This document shows, piece after piece, positions 1-8,264 of a stretch of 64,000 nucleotides of DNA (positions are counted from its first letter, which is position 1; every line of letters begins with the position of its first letter). Under the pieces are notes generated by a model. The model did not search any database, was not told where the DNA came from, and saw only the letters and a list, made by a program, of their open reading frames with translations. Both the position numbers and the translations under genes were made by a program. The DNA is from Phormidesmis sp963710175 (GTDB lineage Bacteria; Cyanobacteriota; Cyanobacteriia; Phormidesmidales; Phormidesmidaceae): contig CAVPZC010000002.1 of assembly GCA_963710175.1 (NCBI GenBank), positions 1,302,001 through 1,366,000 on the forward strand, in the 5' to 3' direction.

Positions 1-211
1 CCGCATAGAGGGTAATTGACAGCATGGTACCGACCAGAGCTTCGGTAAGGGCGACATCGGCTGCGCCAAAGAGGGCATAGACCAGGGCCGCGATCGCTCC
101 CAAAATTCCCCTGACAACCAGCGCGTGGTAAGGATTTTTCTGCAACGCTAACAGGCAGGCCGTCAGCGGTAGTAAAGCAGCGATCGCAAGCGTATAAAAG
201 TCTTCAGACAT
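1..211 (-). CDS. Mrp antiporter MbhD/DUF4040-like subunit (partial)
   Basis: This is the N-terminal 70 residues of a hydrophobic protein whose gene is cut by the window edge. The ATG at 211 overlaps the mrpG stop codon (204-206) by 8 bp, so it is the next gene of the same operon. The residues form two membrane helices joined by a short basic stretch, followed by GAADVALTEA. That pattern is typical of the MbhD/DUF4040 domain, which corresponds to the C-terminal part of MrpA. In cyanobacterial mrp operons a separate gene of this kind follows mrpG. The assignment rests on the motif and the gene order. Confidence 0.75.
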   Translation of the reverse strand, partial: MSEDFYTLAIAALLPLTACLLALQKNPYHALVVRGILGAIAALVYALFGAADVALTEALVGTMLSITLYA

Positions 212-482
212 TGCGCCCTCCATCGGTAGAACAATAAGCCAGCACGTATCCCAGCACCGTATTCCAGATCGCCAGAGAGATCAGTGCCAACACCAGCAGC
301 GGCCATTCTTCAGGGATTTGGAGCAAGAGCCCGACTACAATTGCCATCGACCCTAGAGTATCGGCAACCGATAGGCTGTGCAGCTTGAATAAAACGGAGC
401 GATGGCCGACGAGTGGCCAGGTGCCCCAAAACCAAAAGACAATGCCCACGCCAAAACAGACGACGCTAAAGAAATTTATCAT
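204..482 (-). CDS. mrpG: Na+/H+ antiporter subunit MrpG
   Basis: A 92-residue membrane protein with three hydrophobic helices and the short loop WPLVGHRSVLFKLHSLSVADTLGS, characteristic of the MrpG/MnhG/PhaG family. MrpG is a small essential subunit of the multi-subunit Mrp antiporter, which expels Na+ in exchange for protons across the cytoplasmic membrane. The start overlaps the stop of mrpF by 4 bp. Its length is slightly below the usual 100-120 residues. Confidence 0.85.
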   Translation of the reverse strand: MINFFSVVCFGVGIVFWFWGTWPLVGHRSVLFKLHSLSVADTLGSMAIVVGLLLQIPEEWPLLVLALISLAIWNTVLGYVLAYCSTDGGRNV

Positions 483-742
483 AATCTATTCATCCGTCTC
501 ATCAGGTGAGCGAGCAGCATTAAGGAGGCATTCCCCAGGCTTAAGATCAGTACGCCAACTATGCCAATCATCCAGTCGTCGCGCAGGACAGCAATTACCA
601 AAATCATCATGGACGTTTTGGTAGAGATGCTGGCAAAGGCCAACATTTTTTGCCAGATATCCTCATCCTGGCAGGCTTCATAAATCGGAATCAGCAGCGC
701 TGCGATCATGGCGATGAGCAGCCAGTTTAAAGACTCAATCAC
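479..742 (-). CDS. mrpF: Na+/H+ antiporter subunit MrpF
   Basis: An 87-residue protein with three predicted transmembrane helices, matching the usual size of MrpF/MnhF. It lies between mrpE and mrpG, the conserved position, with 4-bp overlaps at both ends that suggest translational coupling. Identity rests mostly on size, hydropathy and gene order, because MrpF proteins have few fixed motifs. Confidence 0.8.
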   Translation of the reverse strand: MIESLNWLLIAMIAALLIPIYEACQDEDIWQKMLAFASISTKTSMMILVIAVLRDDWMIGIVGVLILSLGNASLMLLAHLMRRMNRL

Positions 743-1140
743 GGTCTGCGCCTCCGCTTTACCCAGTGAACTTCGTTTCGGCCATCCGAGTGACGCCTCA
801 CCACAATTGTTTTTGGCGTAAAGGTGATCAGGAAAATATCCAGGAAAATCAGTCCGGGTGTGCGGTGGGATTTGCTGGGTTCTAGCGTGATTTCTTCTTG
901 CCTGTGAGGATGCAGCATCATGTCGAATGCCTCAAAATAGGCTTTAGGAATAGCTACTATGATTTCCCAGAGAATTTGCAGCCAGTCTTTTAAGACATCC
1001 GGCGCGGTATAAGATCTGGCTCCAAATTTGGGCAGCAGCAGCGCCACGCCGACCCCAATGACAACATTGGCCAAACTCAGATCGGCTGTCAACAAAAACC
1101 AAACCGTTAGCCGCAACAGTAGATCTCGATAGCCAATCAT
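739..1140 (-). CDS. mrpE: Na+/H+ antiporter subunit MrpE
   Basis: A 133-residue protein starting with two hydrophobic helices and ending in a soluble part with SKSHRTPGLIFLDIFLITFTPKT, close to the conserved MrpE/MnhE C-terminal signature in which a short hydrophobic stretch precedes a TPGT-like motif. MrpE is needed for assembly and activity of the Mrp complex. It overlaps mrpD and mrpF by 4 bp each. Confidence 0.85.
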   Translation of the reverse strand: MIGYRDLLLRLTVWFLLTADLSLANVVIGVGVALLLPKFGARSYTAPDVLKDWLQILWEIIVAIPKAYFEAFDMMLHPHRQEEITLEPSKSHRTPGLIFLDIFLITFTPKTIVVRRHSDGRNEVHWVKRRRRP

Positions 1141-2570
1141 GCCGCCACCATCCAGAAAAGCAATGTTAGCATCAGGCTCATTACACCGATGAGATGGTCA
1201 AACTGTTCTGCGGCTCGCGGCAGTGAGAGGGTGATTTTTCGGAAGAGGAGAAGATACGCTAGCCAGCCTGCGCCGATTGTCGCTAAAGATTTAGCCAGAT
1301 TAGCCACCGTATACCCTTCATAAAACAGGCCATTAGCAGCCGTTAGTCCGCCTAGCAGCAGCAGTATCGCCCACCAGAAGCTGGTCTTCTCTGGTGTCTC
1401 TGCGGCTGCATGGGCACGTGGTAAAAAGATGAACTTGGCAAAGGCGATCGCCGTCCCTGCTGCTGCCAAGTTCATTGCGACCGCTAGCCAACCTGTTAAC
1501 GATTTGAGCGCTGTGGCCTTAGCGCTAAAGCCAGCTAGCAACGGCAACCCCGATATAGAGAGACTCGCAACCACCAGTGCCACCCAAACCAAAGGCTGAA
1601 TTGAGCTTTTTCGCAGCGCCGAAAAGTCACGACTAGGCAAATTACCTGCGATCAAGAAGAGGGCGGCTTTGGCTAGCCCGTGTGTGAGCGCGTAAAAACC
1701 AGCCGCTGCCGGGGCAACTAAGAGAAAACCCATCTGCGAGATTGTGCTCGAAGCCAGCATCCGCTTGGTATCTTTCTCAAAAATAGCAATGCCTACCCCT
1801 AGCAGCGCTGTGGCGACGCCAAAGATCTGGATGATCGGGCCGATTTCCTCTATTAGCAAGGCGCAGCGCACCAATGGAAACACACCCGTTTTCACCACAG
1901 CGCCTGAAAGCAGAGCCGATACGGGCGTTTCCGATTCGGAATGGGTCAGAGGCAGCCAGAGCCCCGAGACGAAAGTGCCGCCTTTGGTGAGTAGGCCCAA
2001 GAGGATCAGGGCGATCGCCTCCGTTGGCGCTGTCCGTAAACCGATAAACGCAAACGAATGATTGGCCTGATAAACCAGCGCTGTGCCAATCAGATAGAAC
2101 AGCATGGCCGTATTGCTGATAAAGAGATAGCGCAGACCCACCCAAATGGAGCGGTCAGTGCGAGGATAGGCAATTAGCAAAAAGGCCGCAATGCCAATCA
2201 CTTCGAGCGCTACATACAAACTGATCAGGTCGGCGCAGATAAAAACGGCATTCACACTGCCGTGCAAAATGATGGTCTGCGTGTAGAAAAAAGCGGTCTT
2301 TTGACTGTCCCAGCAGTAGAGCACAACGGCAGCGGTCACAATCGCATTCGTTAAAATAAAGTAGCCGCTCAGCTGATCGATTAGCAGCGTCACTCCAGAG
2401 CTATCTAACAGTTGCAGGCTCAGCGATGAGGGCTCAAACACTCGCCACAGCCCGTAGCCCAGTGAGACCAGCGCTACGCCCAGCGCCAGCACACGAGCCA
2501 ACGCCGGGAGCAGATAAATACTAAACCCCACAAACAGCGGCAGGGCAATCCAAACCAGCGTTAGAGTCAT
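1137..2570 (-). CDS. mrpD: Na+/H+ antiporter subunit MrpD (NuoN/ND2-like)
   Basis: A 477-residue polytopic protein with about fourteen hydrophobic helices. It carries hallmarks of the proton-pumping Complex I/Mrp D-type subunits: a conserved glutamate in the fifth helix region (YVALEVIGI), a lysine in the seventh (LGLLTKGG), and a second lysine-containing helix after FEKDTKRMLASSTISQMGF. These residues form the proton path in the family. Only one D-type gene is seen, whereas several cyanobacterial operons carry two. The gene overlaps mrpC and mrpE by 4 bp each. Confidence 0.9.
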   Translation of the reverse strand: MTLTLVWIALPLFVGFSIYLLPALARVLALGVALVSLGYGLWRVFEPSSLSLQLLDSSGVTLLIDQLSGYFILTNAIVTAAVVLYCWDSQKTAFFYTQTIILHGSVNAVFICADLISLYVALEVIGIAAFLLIAYPRTDRSIWVGLRYLFISNTAMLFYLIGTALVYQANHSFAFIGLRTAPTEAIALILLGLLTKGGTFVSGLWLPLTHSESETPVSALLSGAVVKTGVFPLVRCALLIEEIGPIIQIFGVATALLGVGIAIFEKDTKRMLASSTISQMGFLLVAPAAAGFYALTHGLAKAALFLIAGNLPSRDFSALRKSSIQPLVWVALVVASLSISGLPLLAGFSAKATALKSLTGWLAVAMNLAAAGTAIAFAKFIFLPRAHAAAETPEKTSFWWAILLLLGGLTAANGLFYEGYTVANLAKSLATIGAGWLAYLLLFRKITLSLPRAAEQFDHLIGVMSLMLTLLFWMVAA

Positions 2571-2908
2571 GGGGTATTGTTCTCCTCAATCTCGCGGCAC
2601 TCTAGCGTGGGGTTGTCCCGAGAGAGCTTCATGGCGCCTACTAGCATCAGCGCCTGAATGGAAAAACCAATCACAATTGCCGTTAAGATCACCGCTTGAG
2701 GAACCGGGTCTGCGTAGGCGACTAGACCAGGCTCTAAAGCGATTGGCGTCAAAAAGCCGCCGTGTGCTGCCACCAAAACGTAAAAAGCAATCACGCCCGT
2801 GCTCATCACGTCCATTGAGATAATCTTCATCATCAGATTTTTTTTCAAAATGATGCCGAAAAAGCCACATAGGACAGTGGCAAAAATGCAGGCTTCTAAA
2901 ACAGGCAT
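2567..2908 (-). CDS. mrpC: Na+/H+ antiporter subunit MrpC (NuoK-like)
   Basis: A 113-residue protein with three transmembrane helices. It resembles NuoK/MrpC: a short N-terminal helix, a methionine-rich KNLMMKIISMDVMSTGV segment, and a third helix after DPVPQAVILTAIVIG, which is the conserved DPLPQALVLTAIVI motif of MrpC. It is the first recognisable gene of the operon and overlaps mrpD by 4 bp. About 600 bases without a clear gene lie upstream. Confidence 0.9.
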   Translation of the reverse strand: MPVLEACIFATVLCGFFGIILKKNLMMKIISMDVMSTGVIAFYVLVAAHGGFLTPIALEPGLVAYADPVPQAVILTAIVIGFSIQALMLVGAMKLSRDNPTLECREIEENNTP

Positions 2909-3507
2909 AGCGAGCCGAATAAAGAATTATTAAAGAGAGGCTGACGGTCTAAACCCGGAAAGAACTGATCTGCACGCCGCAAAGCGTGAGCATACCCAGT
3001 GTGATTTGGGCTGCATTAGGGACTGGCGACCGCCCCCAATGCCCGCTTGAGGTCTCAAGCGCCAAGGCATACACTTCGTCAACTGCGTTCAGCCGCTTAC
3101 CCAGACTGGCAAACGCCCGGCAGCGACGAGCGAAATCAACCACAGCATAAGTTTCCTCCACAGATAGACTTTAGTCTATTGAAAATTAAAATCCATTGAT
3201 AAAAGTCTACACAAAGATGGGCGTTAGCTCAACTGCAAACTGATCAATTTAGGTTCGTTATCGCTCGGGCTTAATGCTTCAGATTGTTTGAAACGCTAGA
3301 CTCTTGAGCAGCGCGAATGTTCTTTGGCTATAGCGCCTGTCGAGTTGCTTAGGATACTTTTACCGGCTGAAACCGTTATCTGACAACAGGCAACTCGACT
3401 CGCAAAGTAAGAATGCATCCTTACTTTGCTATATGCTTCTATTGATCTTCTCTGGGTGAAAAGATTTATCTCGAATTAGATAGCGATTGAGCTGGCGCGA
3501 TCGCCAC
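2909..3507. other. Gene-poor region upstream of the mrp operon
   Basis: No convincing protein gene is seen here. On the minus strand a strong ribosome-binding site (GGAGG) lies 5 bases before an ATG at 3148, but that frame stops after 19 codons. An overlapping 70-codon frame starting with GTG at 3161 has no recognisable similarity. Either could be a leader peptide or a decayed gene. The right part contains a copy of the 101-bp miniature element at 3331-3431. Confidence 0.5.
3331..3431 (-). repeat. 101-bp TA-flanked miniature element, type B, copy 1
   Basis: This copy is in the opposite orientation to those at 7812-7912 and 37891-37991. It begins TAGC, ends GCTA and is flanked by TA on both sides, consistent with a TA target duplication. 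Inside are two hairpins: GCAAAGTAAG/CTTACTTTGC around a GAATGCATCC-type core, and a longer-range pair between CGAGTTGC and GCAACTCG. All three copies are the same length, so this is a defined mobile or dispersed unit and not random intergenic similarity. Confidence 0.8.
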
Positions 3508-3798
3508 TCAAAAAATCTCTTCATAATGTTCTACAGTCGGAAACGGATCGTAGTAGTGGTGCAACCAGCTTTTCCACTGCCCATATTCAGCAGCGCCCCG
3601 AAATCCCTGAGTGTGATCTTCCAGCGTTTGCCACCGGACGAGAAGAATGTAGCGGGACTGATTTTCGAGACAGCGATGGAGCTGATGACCCAAGTAACCT
3701 GGCATAGAGGCAATGATCGTCTGTGCTTGCCCAAAATCCCTTTCAAAATCTTGAGTTTGGTCGGGTTTGACATTGAGAATAGCCACTTCCAATATCAT
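3508..3798 (-). CDS. Antibiotic biosynthesis monooxygenase (ABM) domain protein
   Basis: A 96-residue single-domain protein of the dimeric alpha-beta barrel ABM/YgiN type. Visible family features are the N-terminal strand MILEVAILNVKP, the AQTIIASMPGYLGHQLHRCLE segment, the ILLVRWQTLEDHTQGF strand-turn, and a C-terminal histidine-rich tail (LHHYYDPFPTVEHY). Members include haem-degrading and small quinone monooxygenases, but many have no known substrate. No partner gene is adjacent, so its role is open. Confidence 0.85.
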   Translation of the reverse strand: MILEVAILNVKPDQTQDFERDFGQAQTIIASMPGYLGHQLHRCLENQSRYILLVRWQTLEDHTQGFRGAAEYGQWKSWLHHYYDPFPTVEHYEEIF

Positions 3799-4100
3799 TT
3801 TTTTAGCGTCCTCAATCTGTCAAACCGTTTGTAATTGCTATTGCCACCAACATCATTCAGCCGACGCGGGCACAAAACACAAGGATTAGTATAGAAAATA
3901 ACAGCCTCATTTACCTAAAACTGCGTCACGCCGCTGTAAATGAAAAGTGAGTGGATTTGATAGAGAAGGCGTGTATATCTGAACAATTGGTCATAAAGAA
4001 ACCCGCTAAAATAGTCCTGGGCGGTGGTTTGCCGATAAGATTTATCGGTCCTGCTGTTTTTTGCGTCGCTGCTTTTCTCCTGTTCCCAAGCTTGGCTTCC

Positions 4101-5699
4101 ATGTCTTTTTCTCCCGGTGACTATTACCGCCGCCTGCGCTTGCCTCGAAACGCCAGCCGCCGAGAAATCAAAGCCGCATTCCGCCGGTTAGCGCGGCAGT
4201 ACCACCCCAATTTGCATCCCAATCAGCCCGGAGCTGCCGTCAGGTTTCAGGCGCTGCAAGAGGCTTACGAAGTGCTGATAGACCGGGTGCAGCGTCAGCG
4301 CTACGATCAGAGTCAGCAGGGGTTTGGCAGCAAGCACTCAGCCGATCCACTGACGCCTTCAGACTTCTATCTTCGCGGCGTCCGTTACCTGCTGGCGAGC
4401 CGCTATCGGGCGGCCCTAAGCGACTACACTCGGGCTATCCGGCTAGATGATCAGTTTGCAGAGGCTTACCTGCGCCGGGCCGAAGTGCGCTACGAACTCG
4501 AGGACGATCCAGGCGTGCTGAGCGACTGTCAGCAGGCGATCGCGCTCAATTCTACCGAAGCCAGAACCTACTACTTTCAGGGGCTCGCTCGCTACCGACT
4601 GGGCTATGTGCAAAGCGCGATCGCCGCTTTTACAGACGCCATCACCTGCGATCCTGACGACGCTCAATATTACTATCGGCGGGGGCTGGCGCACCAGGAT
4701 CTCGGTGAATTGCACGAAGCGGCCAAAGACTTACGGCGGGCTGCCCAGCTCTACCGCGAGCAGGGCGATCTGGTTAACTGTCAGCGGCTACAGGTGTATC
4801 TCAAGCCGTTTGGGACAGCGGGGCGATCGCGTCCGGTGCGGCTCTTAGGCGGTATTGCTCAGCGGCTGTCGGCGCTGCTGCCCGGGCGATCGCGCCAGCG
4901 CTCATCCCGGCTGGCTCAGCCTGACTCATCGGTCGAGCGTCCACCTACTCGCCCAAAGCGTTCTACCGCGCCCCGTCGAGCCCACTATCAGCGCCGCTGG
5001 CCGCTGCCCCCATCCTCGGAGCAAACCCGCTGGGCCCGGGGGGTAAGCTCTCGGCCCAGTCCTCACGAGCCAGTTGTCCGGCCATGGCCCCTGTCATCTG
5101 TGCTGGTCGCCTCGCTGCGGTTGCTGAGCAACCCTGCCGGGGAGATGGTGCCTCTCTACCAGCGGCTGTCTTCCCGGCAGGCTAATGTAGTAGGCTACAC
5201 GCTGGCTGTGCTGGCCAACCTTGGCTTTGTGCTGGGAACGATGGCGCATTTGCCTGGCTATTTACCCGGACAGCCCTGGCTGGTCGCTTCTCAGCTGTGG
5301 GCCGCTGGCGGGCTGATGTATGTGGCAATGGTGCTAACAGTGGCGATCGCCCGTGTAGCGTGGCGCATTCGTAGTCTGTGGGTGGCCGATATTTTTGTGC
5401 TGGGAACGGCGCTGGTGCCCTTAGGGATGTTAGCAGCGGCAAGTGCGATCGCGCCCAGGCTGCTCAGCCAAATGGGCCTGCCGCCCAAAGTCTGGATGAC
5501 GCATATCTGGGTGAGCGCTGCTGTAGGGGGCGTCGCTGTTTTATGGGCTTTGTCACACGCGCTGCTAACCCTCTATAGCGGCCTGACTAAAGTTCACGAT
5601 TTTCCCGAACGTATTTCTGCCTGGTTTGCGCCCGTTGTTTTGGCACTGGGTATTGTAGCGGGCACAGCCACCTGGTTTGCGCTAGCGATCAAAGTTTAG
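4101..5699 (+). CDS. J-domain plus TPR membrane protein with degenerate HPD motif
   Basis: A 532-residue protein if translation starts at the ATG at 4101. A GTG at 3951 would add 50 residues, including a hydrophobic stretch, but the J domain begins directly after 4101. Residues 5-65 are a DnaJ-like domain (DYYRRLRLPRNAS), but the essential HPD tripeptide is HPN at residues 35-37, which normally abolishes Hsp70 activation. TPR units follow at roughly 80-220, then a basic, proline/arginine-rich linker. The last 170 residues contain five transmembrane helices. It is probably a membrane-anchored scaffold and not a true co-chaperone. Confidence 0.75.
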   Translation: MSFSPGDYYRRLRLPRNASRREIKAAFRRLARQYHPNLHPNQPGAAVRFQALQEAYEVLIDRVQRQRYDQSQQGFGSKHSADPLTPSDFYLRGVRYLLASRYRAALSDYTRAIRLDDQFAEAYLRRAEVRYELEDDPGVLSDCQQAIALNSTEARTYYFQGLARYRLGYVQSAIAAFTDAITCDPDDAQYYYRRGLAHQDLGELHEAAKDLRRAAQLYREQGDLVNCQRLQVYLKPFGTAGRSRPVRLLGGIAQRLSALLPGRSRQRSSRLAQPDSSVERPPTRPKRSTAPRRAHYQRRWPLPPSSEQTRWARGVSSRPSPHEPVVRPWPLSSVLVASLRLLSNPAGEMVPLYQRLSSRQANVVGYTLAVLANLGFVLGTMAHLPGYLPGQPWLVASQLWAAGGLMYVAMVLTVAIARVAWRIRSLWVADIFVLGTALVPLGMLAAASAIAPRLLSQMGLPPKVWMTHIWVSAAVGGVAVLWALSHALLTLYSGLTKVHDFPERISAWFAPVVLALGIVAGTATWFALAIKV

Positions 5700-5957
5700 G
5701 GTTAGCGCTACACCCAAAACTATCCGAAGAGAGAATATTGGAGATAAACTCAGCGTCTATTTTCTTGTTGCTAATCGTTATCTAGGAACGCTGACTGAGA
5801 AAGCCATCAGGCGGCGAGTGTAACGCGATGCTGACATAGTTAACGACTCATTACGGGCATCCCAAATGACCCTGATGGGTACTGCGCCCCCCTGGAGATT
5901 TTTCATAGATTAGTGTCATCAATCGACCATTACTCCTTCTCTTTAGGACACTCAGCT

Positions 5958-7745
5958 ATGGAATCTCGTAAAAAAAGAGCATTAGATCTCCGCACAGCGG
6001 CTGCCAAAGTCGCCTACGACCGCACCCACGCTCAGCACCAGGCCAACGGCGAAGAGCTGCGCTACCGCTTTGAAGACGTTTCTGATCCAGACCGGGCCGG
6101 TAAGCCCTCGCACCTGGCTAACTACACCAAGGGCTTACCCCATGACGAAAAAGACGGCTTGGTCTGCTGCCCAGCTGACTACCAGCAGTTTGTTAGAGGT
6201 ATTGATTCGGGCGACCCGCGAGACTTTCGAGATACACCCCTAGGGCCAAAAGGTTCTGAAGATCAAAAGATCATCGAGTGGAAATCTCACTATACTCAGC
6301 AGCATAAAGTAGATGTGCGAGCTTGGGAGAGTGCAGGCGCTGGCTTACTGTTTGACCTGGAAGGCCCAGACTGCCAGGCGATTACCATGCCACCTGCGCC
6401 GGTTATTGACAGCGACGAGCTGGTTGCCGAAGTCGCCGAAGTTTATGAAATGGCCCTGCTGCGCGATGTTCCCTTTGTCGATTTTGGCTGCAACGATAAA
6501 GCTGGCGCGGCTATTGAACGCCTGAACAATCTGACCTGGTTTCAAGATACGGCGCTACCGCTGACTGATGCAGCTCGGGCGCGGCGACGGGGTCAGCTCA
6601 CGCCCCAAAATGCCTTTCGCGGCGTGGCTACAGGTGACACAACCGGCCCTTATATCTCTCAGTTTCTGCTGCGAGGCACGCCTGAATTGGGTAGCGATCA
6701 CGATGGAGTATTCGACGGCTTAGTGATGTACGGGTCAACGGTATTCACCAACAAAGTGCGCACGGCTACGATCAACAAAGACTACATGACCACCTGGGAA
6801 TGGTGGCTCGATGTGCAAAATGGCGCTGACCTGCGCGGCAAAGAGACCTACGAAAATGGCGACAACAAATATCGCTTTATCACCACTCCCCGCGACTTGG
6901 CCACCTACGTCCACTACGATGCTCTCTATCAGGCATATCTCAACGCTACTCTGTCGCTAATGGCGCTCAAAGTTCCCTTTGATCCTGGCATTCCCTTCCA
7001 AGGGCGCGACCGACAAGACCATCAGCAGGGGTTTGCTCACTTTGGCGGGCCGCACATTCTATCGCTGGTTACCGAAGTTGCTACCCGCGCGCTTAAAGCT
7101 GTGCGCTACCAGAAGTTCAACGTGCACCGGCGGCTGCGTCCTGAAGCGATCGCCGGACGAATTCATCAGTGGCGTGAGACTCAAGCGCCCAATCTGGCAC
7201 CGGTCGCTCAGCTCAGCGACAAAATCAGCGACACGCTGCATCAGGTATCGCAGCACAACAGAGTCCAAAACGAAAAGTTTCTGTCAGATCTAGGGTCAGG
7301 CAGCTACAGCGACAGTCTCAAGCAAGAGTTTGATGGCGACAGCTACCTGCTGCCGATGGCTTTTGCTGAAGGATCGCCGATGCACCCCTCCTATGGGGCT
7401 GGCCATGCTACCGTAGCGGGCGCTTGTGTCACCATTCTCAAAGCCTTCTTTGACCATGGCTACGTGCTGCCTCAGCCCTACGTCGTTTCTCGCAACGGCA
7501 CTCAGCTAGAGTCTGTACAGGACAGTACGCTGACGCTGACGGTAGAGGGCGAACTGAATAAGCTCGCTGCCAATATCGCCATTGGTCGTGACTGGGCAGG
7601 CGTTCACTACTTCACCGACTACTACGAGTCGATGCGGCTAGGCGAGCAGATTGCCCTGGGCATTTTAGAAGAGCAAAAGCTCACCTATGGAGAAAACTTC
7701 AGCATGACCGTTCCCCTCTTAGACGGGGGCTGCGTCCGCCTCTGA
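5958..7745 (+). CDS. Vanadium-dependent haloperoxidase (bromoperoxidase type)
   Basis: A 595-residue enzyme of the algal/cyanobacterial vanadium haloperoxidase family, which oxidises halide with H2O2 to hypohalous acid. The vanadate site is recognisable: K386 and R394 in KFNVHRRLRP, G482-H483 in PSYGAGHA, and R544 and H550 in GRDWAGVH. The serine of the classic SGH triplet is alanine (A481). The chosen ATG has AGGA about 10 bases upstream; a GTG at 5913 would add 15 residues. No signal peptide is evident. It stands alone on the plus strand, so it may serve in halogenated metabolite formation, peroxide removal or signalling interference. Confidence 0.9.
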   Translation: MESRKKRALDLRTAAAKVAYDRTHAQHQANGEELRYRFEDVSDPDRAGKPSHLANYTKGLPHDEKDGLVCCPADYQQFVRGIDSGDPRDFRDTPLGPKGSEDQKIIEWKSHYTQQHKVDVRAWESAGAGLLFDLEGPDCQAITMPPAPVIDSDELVAEVAEVYEMALLRDVPFVDFGCNDKAGAAIERLNNLTWFQDTALPLTDAARARRRGQLTPQNAFRGVATGDTTGPYISQFLLRGTPELGSDHDGVFDGLVMYGSTVFTNKVRTATINKDYMTTWEWWLDVQNGADLRGKETYENGDNKYRFITTPRDLATYVHYDALYQAYLNATLSLMALKVPFDPGIPFQGRDRQDHQQGFAHFGGPHILSLVTEVATRALKAVRYQKFNVHRRLRPEAIAGRIHQWRETQAPNLAPVAQLSDKISDTLHQVSQHNRVQNEKFLSDLGSGSYSDSLKQEFDGDSYLLPMAFAEGSPMHPSYGAGHATVAGACVTILKAFFDHGYVLPQPYVVSRNGTQLESVQDSTLTLTVEGELNKLAANIAIGRDWAGVHYFTDYYESMRLGEQIALGILEEQKLTYGENFSMTVPLLDGGCVRL

Positions 7746-7763
7746 TCTGCCTGTGGGTAGAGA

Positions 7764-7969
7764 TAGCTTCCGGCACTGTGCTTTATGCAGCTTTACTGAC
7801 TGTAAGCCATATAGCAAAGTAAGGATGCATTCTTACTTTGCGAGTCGAGTTGCCTGCTGTCAGATAACGGTTTCAGCCGATAAAAGTGTCCTAAGCAACT
7901 CGACAGGCGCTATATATAGCAGCAGGCAAAGTGCTCCGCGAAGCGCGAATGCATCCGCGCTTCGCGATC
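7764..7969 (+). repeat. Miniature element type A-C interrupted by type B
   Basis: The outer parts match the uninterrupted 101-bp element at 36149-36249: TAGCTTCCGGCACT at the start and the hairpin GCGAAGCGCG/CGCGCTTCGC around AATGCATC at the end. The outer ends here are less perfect than in the 36-kb copy. A type B element (7812-7912) sits in the middle. Removing B together with one TA restores the junction GCCATATATAGC that is present in the 36-kb copy. Confidence 0.75.
7812..7912 (+). repeat. 101-bp TA-flanked miniature element, type B, copy 2
   Basis: Starts TAGCAAAGTAAGG, ends GGCGCTA and is flanked by TA on both sides. It contains the near-palindrome GCAAAGTAAG-GATGCATT-CTTACTTTGC followed by the long-range CGAGTTGC/GCAACTCG stem. 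It lies inside the type A-C element. The same unit occurs reversed at 3331-3431 and direct at 37891-37991. Confidence 0.85.
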
Positions 7970-8248
7970 GCTCAAAAGCTGACGCTTGCTAGTTTTGTAA
8001 AGACACATTGCCGGGGTGTGAACTCACCCTGGCAAGTTGGATTAAAATAGCATATACATATGTAATCCAAACCTATGTAATCAACGGTGAGCCATTAATC
8101 GGATCACCGGTTGGGACTGTATCTGAGTAACCTGCTGAGCAAACTGTATCTAAACGAAACATTTTCTCAGGGTTCACTATCTGTCCGTTATCAGCTCAGC
8201 CCGTCTACAGCGGGCACCCATTGAAAACTACTTCTGCTGCGTTCTTTA

Positions 8249-8264
8249 AGAGGAAAATACAATC
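8249..8264 (+). promoter_or_regulatory. Shine-Dalgarno and AUC initiation site of infC paralog
   Basis: AAGAGG (8248-8253) precedes ATC (8262-8264) by 8 bases. This is the only position in the open frame that combines good ribosome-binding spacing with the expected IF-3 N-terminus. An AUC start is discriminated against by IF-3 itself, so it would allow negative autoregulation as known for AUU in Escherichia coli infC. The extension to this gene is inference. Confidence 0.6.

Larger units (their letters stand above)
7746..8261. other. Intergenic region between haloperoxidase and infC paralog
   Basis: No protein gene is seen. The left half is occupied by a nested pair of miniature elements (type A-C with a type B element inside it). 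The right half includes the imperfect repeat ATATGTAATCC/CTATGTAATC near 8057-8080 and presumably the promoter and leader of the IF-3 gene. No clear sigma-70 promoter was identified. Confidence 0.5.

Noticed and set aside
2949..3161. A 70-codon minus-strand frame upstream of mrpC
   Set aside because: GTG start, no family resemblance, and a better ribosome-binding site fits a different short frame. Kept only as a remark.
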